DNA from: Coprinellus micaceus
Taxonomy: Eukaryota > Basidiomycota > Agaricomycetes > Agaricales > Psathyrellaceae
Length of the DNA: 64,000 bases
Direction: 5' to 3'
NCBI GenBank assembly: GCA_951394405.1
Contig: OX596340.1
Span: 620,001-684,000 of the forward strand
Shown here: piece after piece, positions 31,737-41,744 of the stretch
How the letters are laid out: each line of letters opens with the position of its first letter
Position numbering within the stretch: the first letter of the stretch is position 1
Translations under genes and position numbers: made by a program
The notes under the pieces: model-generated
The model's database searches: none
What the model was told of the DNA's origin: nothing
The model's input: only the letters and a program-made list of their open reading frames with translations

Positions 31737-32772
31737 TAAACAGGATGTGAGTGACCTGAGTCTTCTCCTGGGCCTTCTTGGACTGGTGTCCACGCTTCTG
31801 GGAGGGTCCAGACGCCACGTACTCGCGTGCGTTCTTCTGGGCACGAGCAAACGCACGGCAGTCAGCCTGGGTATGGCCAGAACGGGTGCAGAATGCGCAA
31901 GTCGAAGACGCAGAAGACGAGACAGAGAGGGCAGCAGCAGAGAGGGCGTCTGCAGCACGGCGTCGACATTGAGTCTCCTCAGTGAGGAAGGCCTGGGTGA
32001 TCGTGGCCTTGTCGAGCTTGTCGAGGAGGAGGAGGGAGGTGACGAAATGCGAGTAGTCTTCTGGGAGGGCACGGAGAAGGACCATGGATGAGAGCTCCTT
32101 GTCGAGAGCGGTGATATCGAACTCCAGAGGCCTAAGGGCCTGACAGAGCGTCAGGGCGTCGTCCACACGGTTGATGAGGGTTTGGAGGGACTCGTCGTCC
32201 TGCTTGCGAATCGAGAAGAGGGCATCGTAGGCGTTGAAGCAGTTACCAGCCTTCTTCTGGTGGTAGGTCTCCTCTAACGTCGTCCACATCACCTGGGGAT
32301 CATCCTTGCACCCTCTAACCAACGTCCTGACATCCTCCTCTAGAGACAGCCAGATCCATCCAGCCGCCTTATCGCTCTTCTGATCCCAGGCATCCTGCAT
32401 CTCCATACCCTTCGCTTCCCAAGTGTCCTTGAGCTCAGCAGCTGCTGCTGCGGCGATGATGAAGATCCGTTGAACACACTTCCGCTCTCTGCTCAGGTCC
32501 TCCAGGCTCGCCTGGAAGCCGCCCGAGCAGAGGCGTCGCAGACCCCTAGGGGCTCTGCGAGTTCGGAGATGATGCGTCAAGAGCCGGGAGCTCCAACCAC
32601 AGAGGATACCTTCAGTCGTGCGTCGACTGTGGTCCCTACGAGGTCTATCACATCCCTGCGAGAGGCCTCTGACGCCCTCCACCTTCTCGCCGCCTACTTC
32701 CTCGACCATGAGGTTCCCCCGCCGTCCCAGGACGCAGAAACGGAAGACATGGCCGTCGAAGAAGTCGACCTT

Positions 32773-32787
32773 ATCTCGTCAGCCTTC
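32773..32787. repeat. Target-site duplication of LINE-B2 (left copy)
   Basis: ATCTCGTCAGCCTTC (15 bp) is repeated at 33655-33669 on the other side of LINE-B2. Confidence 0.92.
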
Positions 32788-33654
32788 TTTTTTTTTTTTT
32801 TTTTTTTTTGAAATCAGCTTTTATATACCGGGGCACGATGGCAGTCCGGTCGCTATCAACATACAAAGAGAGCGCGAGCGTCACTAACTAAGTACTACTG
32901 CAATTATGAAACACAAAGATTGACGATTTGGAGACGCCCATTGCTTGAAGTTTTACCCTCAACCAGCAGACAGACGATGAAGGGCCTTGCGACACCAACA
33001 GATCAGTATTTCGATTCGGCATTCCCACCCAGTCCAATCCAATCCCCACCAGTACCGGTCCGCCACAAGGTGTTTATGGGCCCCGGGGGCATGCCTTGCC
33101 TGCCCCTGAACGGTGTTCCTCACGGTAACCGCGCTTCGGGTACCCCTCATCCGCATCAGTTGCAAGGACTGACACGTCAGGGTACCTACCCAGCTCCCTT
33201 CGCGCGAGGCCTTTAACCAGTACGAATCAGACCAGCCCAAGCAAGGCCGCTTCCTCTCAACCATCCCCCCGTGGGGCGTATTGGAATCCAAAGGCGAATG
33301 CCTTTGGATTGTCCTCTAAAAACCAAACGAGTTCTCGCACAAAGTGGGGATCCCGATCGTATGTTTGCAGTACTCCGCACTGCGTAAAGATATGGTGCCG
33401 AGTTTGCACCGGACAGCCGCATTCACATTCGTGATCGTCATGGCCAGGTATGCGGAACCGGGAGTAGTACTCTCCAGTAGGCGCGTGGTTGAGAATGGCT
33501 CTGCACATACGTGCACAAAGCGCATTACTCTCATTTACATGTCGGAGCCATATTCCCCCATTGGAGTATGTCGGACGAGTTGGCTTCCCCTTGGGGTCGC
33601 GCAGCACCATGAACTGGTGCCCTAGATAATCTGGGTTGCGTGCCTGAGTAGCCC
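32788..33654 (-). mobile_element. LINE-B2: short 5'-truncated LINE-B insertion
   Basis: An 867-bp minus-strand LINE-B 3' end with a poly(A) tail (T-run 32788-32809), the 3' UTR, and the last part of ORF2. The ORF2 part reads to its stop at 33257 and keeps the CECGCPVQTRHHIFTQC motif. It is flanked by a 15-bp target duplication. It is typical of aborted target-primed reverse transcription. Confidence 0.92.
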
Positions 33655-35345
33655 ATCTCGTCAGCCTTCGACAGGCTGACTGCTGCAGTCCGGGGCTCTA
33701 CCTGGGCTGATTCTATCGCTCTCAACCCCCCTGCGGTCTACGCGCCTATGGTGCATGAGCAACTCTTCTGGGCGGGTGGACAAATGTCCAACGCCGACGA
33801 TTTCCCTCTCCTCTCCGATCCCCAGCACTCTGACTGGGACGATCAGGGGGAAAATCCCACGGTGCGGCGTAGGGTGTTTAGACCCCCAACCCCCACCCGG
33901 CGCACAGACCAGACCCGGCCCGCTCTGGCGGCATCGGCGATGGATCTGGACGTCACTCCGGCCCAGGCTCCGGCCCAGGCCCCACCTCCGGCCCCGGCCC
34001 CCGATCCGAGTCGTCCGTTCCCAGCGGCGTCCCGGAAGAAGGGCAAGGCCAAAGTTCCGGCCGCTCCCCCCAAGCCCGCAAAAGGCCCGGAGGACCGGCC
34101 CACCCTTCCGATCGCTGGAGCGACCCCTGTCCACGCCCAACCGGCTAGACCGACGGTCCCGTTCCAGCGTCCTCCCTCGGGTGGAGGTCTCCCCGCTGGC
34201 CCTCGGGCCGGGGCGACAAAACCCAAGGCTCGGCAAACCTTTGTCGTCGTTGCACGCAAGGCTGCCAACCTTTCCAAGGCCGAGTCTGCTGCCATCTTGG
34301 CAAAAGCTCGCCCCGATCTCCCTGCGGCTTCCATCGCGAAGATGGTGGACGCGAACCCCTCGCCTTCCGGCGCTTCTGGTTCTTTGAAGTCGAAGAAGAA
34401 GAAGCCTGCGAAGGCTCCCTTCACGATCGACGGGCCTTCCCGAAGGCAAGTCATCGTCATCTTCGGTGAGGGCGTTAAGGCCCCTGCCCCTCCTTGGGAA
34501 ACCGTGCAAGGCGGTCTCAACACAGCTCTCGAAGTCCGGCAATCGAGGATTCGCATCCTCTCCGGGAGCAACACCACTGGGGGCTGGGCCCTCACCACAA
34601 CGGAAGTACCGTCCGAGAACGACCTCGATGTCATTCGCGGATGGCTACACGCCACCTATCCTGACCTCGCCAAGAAGATCTGGGCGGGTCTCCCTTCGTC
34701 GACATCTTACCTCAAGATAGTCGGCTGTCCTCGTTACCGCAACGCGAGCGGCGACGTTACTACTGCCGGAGATATCAGGACCGCCCTTGAGGCCTCCCCC
34801 CTCTCCGTCTACATCCACCTGACGGCTATGCCTCGGGTTATCAAGGAGTCGGACCGCAGCACCTCTGCCACGGCCTACTTCAACATCTGGGACTCCCAAC
34901 ACGGATCCCGCGCGAAGTGCTTGATCGACAAGCGCATCATCGTCCTCGGGAGGGAGTGCTTCATTCGTGGAGCAACCCCCCAGCCCGGTGTCCCTCTCTG
35001 CCAGAACTGCTGGCGTTGGGGTCACCCTACTGTCGGATGCTGAGCTCACGCACGGTGCCCAATTTGCGGCCAGCCTCATCGCGAACACGAGCATCGCTCG
35101 CACGCGACGTGCTGCAAGGGTCAGCCCAAGGCTAACCCCCCTATCGACCCCACTCCCCCGGAGGTCACCGCCTGCCCTCACACTCGGAGGTGCATCAATT
35201 GTCGCAAGGAAGGTCACATCGCCACGGATCGGCGGTGTGAGTTCTGGACTGCTCGTTTCGATCGTCCCAAGATCGATTCTCTTTATGCCAAGGTACGTGT
35301 CATTCAACAACACGGCAGGCAAATCGCTCACCCACACCCTGTTTA

Positions 35346-36176
35346 ATGGTTAGATCGGTAATCAGTAAACTTTGTGTGTGTACTTTTAACGTTGCTAAGT
35401 CCTACGAGTCTGTCAATGTATTTCTCGAGCGCGAATGTAATAAATTCGATGTTCTATTTCTCCAAGAGCCGCCCTGGCGATTGATAAGACATGCCCCCTC
35501 AGCTACGGATAAGGAGGGCTCCGAGGTGATTGGCTCACCTCGCCATCCACAATGGTCGTGCCTCGTGCCGGCCGTGGCCCCTGGGACTAAACCTCGCGTT
35601 TTGACCTATATTTCTAGGCGTCTGGACACTATGCGTCCGACCTACCGTCGAGACCTTATCGACGATCGGGATGTTATGATCATCTCCCTCTTTGTGGGGA
35701 ATGAGCCTATTCATCTCATGAATGTTTACTCCGACGATCAGCATAGAGGAATCGACCTCATTGCTGAACGTGCGCATCAACTTCCCCAAATGCACCACAT
35801 GTCAGGGGATTTCAACTGTCACTCGAGCCAGTGGGACGACGAGGTCGCTCACCACCGGGCGAAGGCGGTGCTCCTCATGGACACTGCTGCTACTCTGGGC
35901 TTGGAATACGCTCCACCCCAGAACATCGGGCCTACCTTTGTGTCCCGAGCTGATGAGAATATCAGATCCGTCATAGACCTGGTGTTCCTTCCTCCTCCGG
36001 AAGTTATCGCGAGCGCCCCGCTCCGAAAGGTGAGTCGGACCACGCTTCTTGATCTCTTACCACCACCTTCCTATTCGGGCCGACTAATCTCCACTCTCGC
36101 AACATCTCTACCCCGTCGTCTGGAAGGTGTACCGCTGACTCCTGAGCTGGTATACGACCACCGAGGGCATCCCTGA
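35346..36176 (+). pseudogene. LINE-A3 ORF2 endonuclease fragment running into LINE-B3 5' UTR
   Basis: It starts with the usual TAATG overlap and reads the AP-endonuclease to residue about 227 (LQEPPWRL, GDFNCHSSQWD). A small deletion then shifts the frame before SDH, and the sequence passes into the LINE-B3 5' UTR at about 36041. The chimeric frame stops at TGA 36174-36176, sharing its A with the ATG of LINE-B3 ORF1 (TGATG). This gives a 276-residue frame. The catalytic His is lost, so the endonuclease should be inactive. Confidence 0.75.
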
Positions 36177-39112
36177 TGTCCTCATCGAAGAAAAAACCCG
36201 CCGCGCGTCGGGAGAAGTCGACCCCACCGGGCGGCCGATCCCGCACGTCGACCCGAGATTCCAGCCTTGCGGCTTCCTCTACACCGAGGCCCCCTTCACG
36301 GGCAGCCTCTATGCACTCCAACAGGGACCTGTCTCAGGCCCCTCAATCCACCTCGTTAGGGGCGCAAGCCCGCGAACGTTACACGCCGGACGTGCCGACC
36401 CTTCGGGGCCCGCACGGACCATCTCAAACATCGACGAGCACCGAAGCCCAGAGCGACGATGACCCGTTGAACATCAGTGGAGGAGGTACGGAGGACCAGA
36501 GCGCCCGCTCTGCCACGGTGCCACCGTCCACGGTCTACAGGGAGAAGGATGGGACCGAGGATGACGACGAGAGTGACGAGGAGGAGATAAGCCTTGGCTC
36601 GGAAGCGACCAGGACGCAATTCCCCACCCCGGCACCCTCCAGCACCCTCACGCTAGAAGACGCCATCTCTTCCCTCAACCGAGCCGCCGAGTTCTTCCTA
36701 AGACGGGATCCCCCCGCAGCAGAACCCGATGCGCTCAAAACCCTATGGTTCACGCTGGACCGAGTCGACGCCGCCGTCCAAGGCTCTGCCTGGAGGACAG
36801 CGTTCAAATCCTTGGAGGACGATGATGACATGGCGACCCCGCCAGGTACTCGCCCTCCTTCCCCTCGCAACCAAGCTACTCCCCGCGCCCAGAGGATTCG
36901 ATCCCCTCCGATTAAGTTTGGAAGGATCCCACCCTTCGGGCAAAGGGATAGTGCGGATCCTCTAGCCGGCCGAGAGGCTGGCGACATCGCCCACGACGTC
37001 CCACTCCACCCTATGCAGGTCGAGGAGGGCGTCGAGGACAGTATGTATGCCTCGGAACCCGCCGTCGGGGACTGGGCTTCTCACGTCGAGCAGATGAAGG
37101 ACGAGGACGTAAGCGTCCCGGCCGACATCATGCGCGGCGTTCTATCCACACGTCCCCAAGGGGACGCGACTTTCGACTGGGAGGCACTAGCAGAGCAGCG
37201 GCGGCAGGCGGAGGCCAGCCAGTGGGCGTCACCTTTGGTGTCCCCACAGGCTCGGCGTCTGCAGCAGCAGCAGCAAGAGCTTGTGCCCCGCGGTTGGGGA
37301 GGAGGAGGAGGTGAGCCGGCGCAAGCCCCTCCCTCGTCCTCGCAACTCCCAGCATCTCATCCCGAGCTCGGCACCTTGCCAGCTGGGTACAAATCGTGGG
37401 ACGAGTACTCGACCTCGATCTCTGCGGCGATCCGTGCGGCCGTCAAGGAGAATTCGAAGGAAGAGCCCCGTTACACTACATCCTCACAGCAACCTGGCCC
37501 ACCGCCAGGAGGCCATCCCACCTGGGACTCGTATCGGCTCGCCGTGGGTGTCAGGCTTCGAGAGAAGCTGCCACACACCCCCCCGCCCGATGCAGGTGCC
37601 CGCACATCCGACTTTGGTCACACGACCAATAAGACCCGCTCAATTGTCGTCCCGCCCAAGAAGAGGAAGAAGGCAGGCAAGCGTCTCCCTACTGGCTCGC
37701 CCATCCCGGTGGACCAGAACCCCATCCCGGAATGTCCCGCCCCTGTGGAGGAACGACCCGAAGATCCTCGGAACGCCCAGGAACCGGCCCCAACCGGCCC
37801 CAACCCGAGCCTTCCGTTCTCTGCGGCTACACGGAAGCGTGTGCACGACGGAGGCCCGAGGCCGCAGCCAAAGGCCCCCACCGTCCCCTTCCAGAGAGTC
37901 GGCCTCCCGGTTGGCCCTCAGAAGCCAGTCTCTAAACCCGCGGCCCTCAGGCCATGGAACGTCGTTGCCAAGGGAGGCAAGACGAAACCAAGTTATGTCG
38001 AGGCTGCCGCCACCTAGGGGCGGGCTCGACCTGACCTTACTCCATCGCAGATCGCCAAGATTATCAACGGCGGCCCTGTTCCTCCCCTCCCCCAGGCTAA
38101 CCCTCCTCTGATCTCTGCTGGCCCCGTTTCGAGCAGGAAGAAGCAGAAGAAGAAGAAGACGGTTATCCCCGCATCCACAACCAAGGGTCCGCCTCGCACG
38201 CAGATCATGGTTCTATTCAACCAGAAGGATGGTCGGATCCCCACCATGGATGGCGCGTTCGCCATGGCTGGTATGAACGACATCCTTCAGCGGGCCGGAT
38301 CAACCCTCCGTGTCCTATCTGGCAACCAGGCCTATGGAGGCTGGAGCCTTCGAACGACGGATGTCCCGACCGAGCGCGACTTAAATGCTGTGCGAGGTTG
38401 GATCACCCAAGTAATCCCTGACTGGTCCCGCGATCTGTGGGTCGGTCTTCCTCAGTCCACCAGCTATCTCGCGATATATGGTGTACCCAAATACCGCGTT
38501 GGGGGAAATCCTACGATTTTCTCCGACATCGACAGTGCGTTCGAGGCATCGCCCTTGAAGCCGCACTACATCACGACAGCCCGTCCCTGGGTCGTCAACT
38601 CCGAGTCGAAGGCCTCCACATCGGTGACCGTCTACTTCAACATCTGGGACTCCCAAGCTGGGACCCGTGCGAAGGCCTTGAACAACAAGACCATCAACAT
38701 CTTCGGCAGGTCCTGCCTCATCAGGTCGACCCTCCGCCACCCCGGTGTCCCCTACTGCACGAACTGCTGCAAGTGGGGGCACGCTCACTTCATGTGTCGA
38801 ACTCGTCTCAGGTGTCCCATCTGCGGCGAGTCTCATTCTCGGGACGAGCATCGCCACCACGCGAGCTGTTGCAAGGGCAAGCCCAAGCAACTCCCAAAGC
38901 CGATCCCCCCCACTCCGGAGGAGATCAAAGTCTGCCCCCATCGTGTACGTTGTATCAACTGCAGGAAGGAGGGCCACGACGCTCAGTCGTCGAAATGCCC
39001 GTTCTGGTACGCGAGGTTCGACCGCGCCCAGATCGATGCTATCAACAAGCAGGTACGTGATCGTCAAGATCGTGGACGGCTTCTTTCTAACCCAGTCCTT
39101 CCGAATGTTTAG
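36176..39112 (+). pseudogene. LINE-B3 ORF1 with an in-frame stop
   Basis: A LINE-B ORF1 (start MSSSKKKPAARREKS) with a premature TAG at 38015-38017, where the other copies have TGG. Reading resumes in the same frame to TAG at 39110-39112. The N-terminal part is Ser/Pro/Arg-rich with a Gln run near 37260. The C-terminal knuckles (CTNCCKWGHAHFMC, CINCRKEGHDAQSSKC) are intact. Compared with LINE-B4 ORF1 (900 residues) it has several in-frame length differences in the Pro-rich part. Confidence 0.85.
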
Positions 39113-39281
39113 TACAACATTACAGAAGATTAGGGTTTTATCTTTCAATATTGCTAAGTCTCCAAACGACCTTGTAGTACTTCTCGAGTCCCAATGTAAA
39201 TCGTTGGATATCGTCTTCTTGCAAGAGCCTCCTTGGAGGCTCATTCGCCACGCTCCTTCTGCGCATGACAAAGAAGGTACG

Positions 39282-39561
39282 TGTTGCGACACAAGTGACA
39301 GAAAAGAATGACCAGACCTGGGTTTGAACCAAGGACCTTCCCATCTCCGGGTGGATGCTCTAACCACTGAGCTATCCGGTCTTGGTTGCATGAACTGCTA
39401 ACTGAATGGGGTACCAAACAGCCAAGCTAGACGTGCCCAGGCTCGGTTAGACTGTTGCACACTGTGGTTGCTCTGGGAACCTATGTGTGGCTGACGGCAG
39501 TCTGTGAGCCTACGAGGGCAGAGGTCTATGCCATTGGATTGCGACTGAGCACAACACAACA
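39282..39561 (-). mobile_element. Solo LTR of the TRIM family, copy 2
   Basis: A 280-bp TRIM LTR on the minus strand (left end TGTTGCGACAC, right end CAACACAACA), flanked by GTACG at 39277-39281 and 39562-39566. It lies in the LINE-B3 endonuclease. Its tRNA-like unit is of the TRIM-1 type (CCGGAGA loop). Confidence 0.92.
39310..39381 (-). tRNA. tRNA-like gene in solo LTR copy 2
   Basis: A 72-nt unit with intact acceptor, D and T arms, A and B boxes, and T4 downstream, as in TRIM-1. Confidence 0.6.
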
Positions 39562-41500
39562 GTACGGCAGTATGGGGCTCCCCCCGTCATCCTAAGTGGA
39601 CCTGCATGGTCCCTCCCACCGAGCCTGAGACACGTCCGCGTGTCATGGCCTATGTAAATAAGAGATTGGACGTTCTACGCCCGACCTACCGTCGAGACCT
39701 TATCGACGATCGAGACGTAATGGTCATCTCCCTGTTCACAGAGGACGAGCCCATGCATCTCATGAATGTATACTCAGACGCCGACCATCGAGCAATTCGT
39801 TTGCTTGACCGCCGCGCAGAATCACTTCCGGCCATGGACTACATGGCTGGAGACTTCAACTGTCACTCCAGGGAGTGGGACGATGCCGTTCCTAACCATG
39901 GAGATACAGCTATTCTACTGCTGGAAACAGCAGCCCGTCTTGGTGTGGAATACTCCCCACCCGCTAATCCAGGACCCACCTATGTGTCCTACGCCGATGC
40001 GAACATCAAGTCCGTAATAGACATGGTGTTCGTTCAACCTGCCTATGTACTCTCAGCAGCCCCGCTGAGAGATCATGACCTCAAGGGGACATCGGATCAC
40101 TATCCGCTATCCTCCGTTATCAAACTCAGCAACCATGCTGAGCGAATCAAGGGCCGCACCCTCAAGGAGGATGCGGTGGCCCCATTCTTCATGCAGGTCG
40201 AAAAGGAGATGCCCGGGCTCTCCGACCTGTACGATCTCAACACCGCAGAAGGAGTGGAGGAACTCTCTGTGGCGATTGAAAAGGTGTTCTCTGATGCGTG
40301 GTTCGCCCACTCGGAAGAGTACATCATTACTCCCCGCTCAAAAAAGTGGTGGACTGATAAATGTCAGAAGGCGTACGACGAGTGGAAAGCGGATGACTCT
40401 GCTGAAACTCGTGGTGCATTTCGACGTCTTGTAAAAAAGACGAGGCGAGAATTCTTTGATGAGCGCATCAAGGATATCTCAGAAACAGACAAGCGCCCCT
40501 GGGACCTAATGGACTGGGTCAAGGAGCGCAAGAACCCCCCGTGCGAGGCTATCCAACATAACAGACAGCCTTGTCACAATCTCGACCAGCTTTGGGGAGC
40601 CTTACACGGCACCTACAACGCGGCCAACGACCGACCGGTCGATCTGAGTCTTCTGGACGAACTCCCCGACGAGCCTGTTAGGGAATGGCCAGTCTTCTCT
40701 CTCTTAGAAATGAGGCAAGCCCTTGAGGCATGCTCATCTCGCTCTGCTCCGGGTCCTGACCATGTTACATGGCAGCACCTGAAGTATATCTTCACTGTAC
40801 CTGAATGTGAAAAGGTAGTGATGGACTTGGCCAATGCCTGTTTGAAAACCGGGCACTGGCCAAAACATTTCAAGGACTCGCTCTCGATTATCATACCGAA
40901 GCCGAACAAGCCGTCCTACTCTGCCCCAAAGGCGTTCAGACCCATTGTGCTTCTGAACACCCTTGGAAAACTGGTTGAAAAGATGATTTCCAACCGCATT
41001 CAGTTCGACATGATCAAGTATGATCTCGTCGATCCAAATCAAATGGGAGGGGTGCGTCAACGCTCCACCGAAGACGCTGGCCTGTTCCTGATGCACTTGG
41101 TGCGAACGGGATGGGCAGCAGGGTTAAAGACAAGCGTTGTTGCTTTTGACATCGCCCAGTTCTTCCCGTCCATCAACCACGAGTTCCTACTCGAGGTACT
41201 TCGCAAGCAAGGCTTCCACCCCATGGTGGTGACCTTCTTTGAATCTTACCTGGTGGAGCGCCACACATCCTACGTGTGGAATGGCTCTACTTCGGATCCG
41301 TTCCGGGCGGACGTAGGGGTGGGACAGGGCTCTGCCCTCTCACCCGTACTATCTGCCCTTGTCATAGCTCCAATCATGAAGCTCTTCCGATTGAGGCCAG
41401 AGGGGAAACTCGCTACCTTAATCTCATATGTGGACGATGGCACCATCATCGTCCAGTCTCGCGATATCGAGGAGAACTGCGTGCATCTCTACCATGCATA

Positions 41501-41546
41501 CCAGTGTCTCTTCGACATGTTTACCAGTGTCTCTTCGACATGTTTA
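41501..41546 (+). repeat. 23-bp tandem duplication in LINE-B3 ORF2
   Basis: The 23-bp unit starting CCAGTGTCTCTTCGACATG occurs twice in a row, once where LINE-B1 has a single copy. It shifts the ORF2 frame. Confidence 0.9.
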
Positions 41547-41744
41547 CAAAGGCAGGGCTCGTCTTGGAACACAACAAGACGGAACTCTTCCACTTCTCCA
41601 AAGGCCAACGACGCTTCTTGATCTCTTACCACCACCTTCCTAATCGGGCCGACCTATCTCCACACTCGCAACCTCTCTACCCCGTCGCCAGGAAGGTGTA
41701 CCGCCGACTGCTAGGCTGGTATACGACCACCGAGGGCATCACCG

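Larger units (their letters stand above)
24191..31754 (-). mobile_element. LINE-A2: full-length LINE-A fused to an upstream endonuclease fragment
   Basis: On the minus strand the order is: tail end of ORF1 plus the ORF2 endonuclease segment (31754-30973), LINE-A 5' UTR (about 30970-30835), complete ORF1, complete ORF2, 3' UTR (24640-24208) and a 17-base poly(A) tail (T-run 24191-24207). A single 14-bp target duplication brackets the block. The LINE itself has both ORFs open and is the best candidate for an intact autonomous copy in the window. Confidence 0.9.
20481..32451 (-). mobile_element. Copia-2: second Copia copy, split by LINE-A2, both ends missing
   Basis: A minus-strand Copia closely similar to Copia-1. 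The right-hand part, 31755-32451, encodes Gag. The part 20563-24190 encodes protease to RNase H. LINE-A2 lies between them. Only the first 38 bp of the 3' LTR survive (20481-20518, reading TGTTGGAAC on the minus strand). The Gag N-terminus, leader and 5' LTR are missing beyond 32451, where LINE-A3 begins. Confidence 0.9.
20563..32451 (-). pseudogene. Copia-2 gag-pol, N-terminally truncated and split
   Basis: The polyprotein reads from 32451 (the AELKDTWEAKG segment of Gag, zinc knuckle CAFCTRSGHTQADC) to 31755, then from 24190 to the stop at 20563. Apart from the LINE insertion it is open. It keeps the protease DSG, the integrase HHCC and DDE residues, RT YIDD, and RNase H TEAEYM. It differs from Copia-1 by scattered substitutions only. 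Broken positions: the start is lost and the frame is interrupted between Gag and protease. A 493-codon frame on the opposite strand (21004-22485) is an antisense artefact. Confidence 0.9.
32463..35346 (+). pseudogene. LINE-A3 ORF1, truncated, interrupted and with a nonsense codon
   Basis: ORF1 reads from DPLNTLPLSAQVLQ to 32787, is split by LINE-B2, and resumes at 33670 (after the repeated target site) to the TAA at 35344-35346. A premature TGA at 35041-35043 replaces the CGA found in the intact copy, a C-to-T change at a CpG. It cuts the protein inside the first Cys/His knuckle. Otherwise it follows the LINE-A2 ORF1 closely. Confidence 0.85.
32452..36040 (+). mobile_element. LINE-A3: truncated LINE-A copy followed by LINE-B3
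   Basis: A plus-strand LINE-A copy beginning inside ORF1 (at the GATGATGAAGATCCG segment) where Copia-2 Gag stops. It is interrupted by LINE-B2 (32788-33654) and ends inside the ORF2 endonuclease at about 36040, where the 5' UTR of LINE-B3 starts. No target duplication could be recognised at 32452. Confidence 0.85.
36041..41606 (+). mobile_element. LINE-B3: LINE-B with complete 5' end, truncated in ORF2
   Basis: The 5' UTR (36041-36175) begins CACGCTTCTTGATCTC, the box also found at the LINE-A2 and LINE-B4 starts. ORF1 and ORF2 follow, with a solo TRIM LTR in ORF2 (39282-39561). ORF2 ends at 41606, about 100 residues past YVDD, where LINE-B4 begins in the same orientation. Confidence 0.88.
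39105..41606 (+). pseudogene. LINE-B3 ORF2, interrupted, frameshifted and truncated
   Basis: ORF2 starts at ATG 39105 (ATGTTTAG overlap with the ORF1 stop). It is broken after about 59 codons by a solo TRIM LTR. It then reads the endonuclease (GDFNCHSREWD, SDHYPL) and RT (AFDIAQFFPSINHEF, SYVDDG). A 23-bp tandem duplication at 41501-41546 shifts the frame, and the sequence ends at 41606. RNase H and the C-terminus are missing. Confidence 0.85.
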
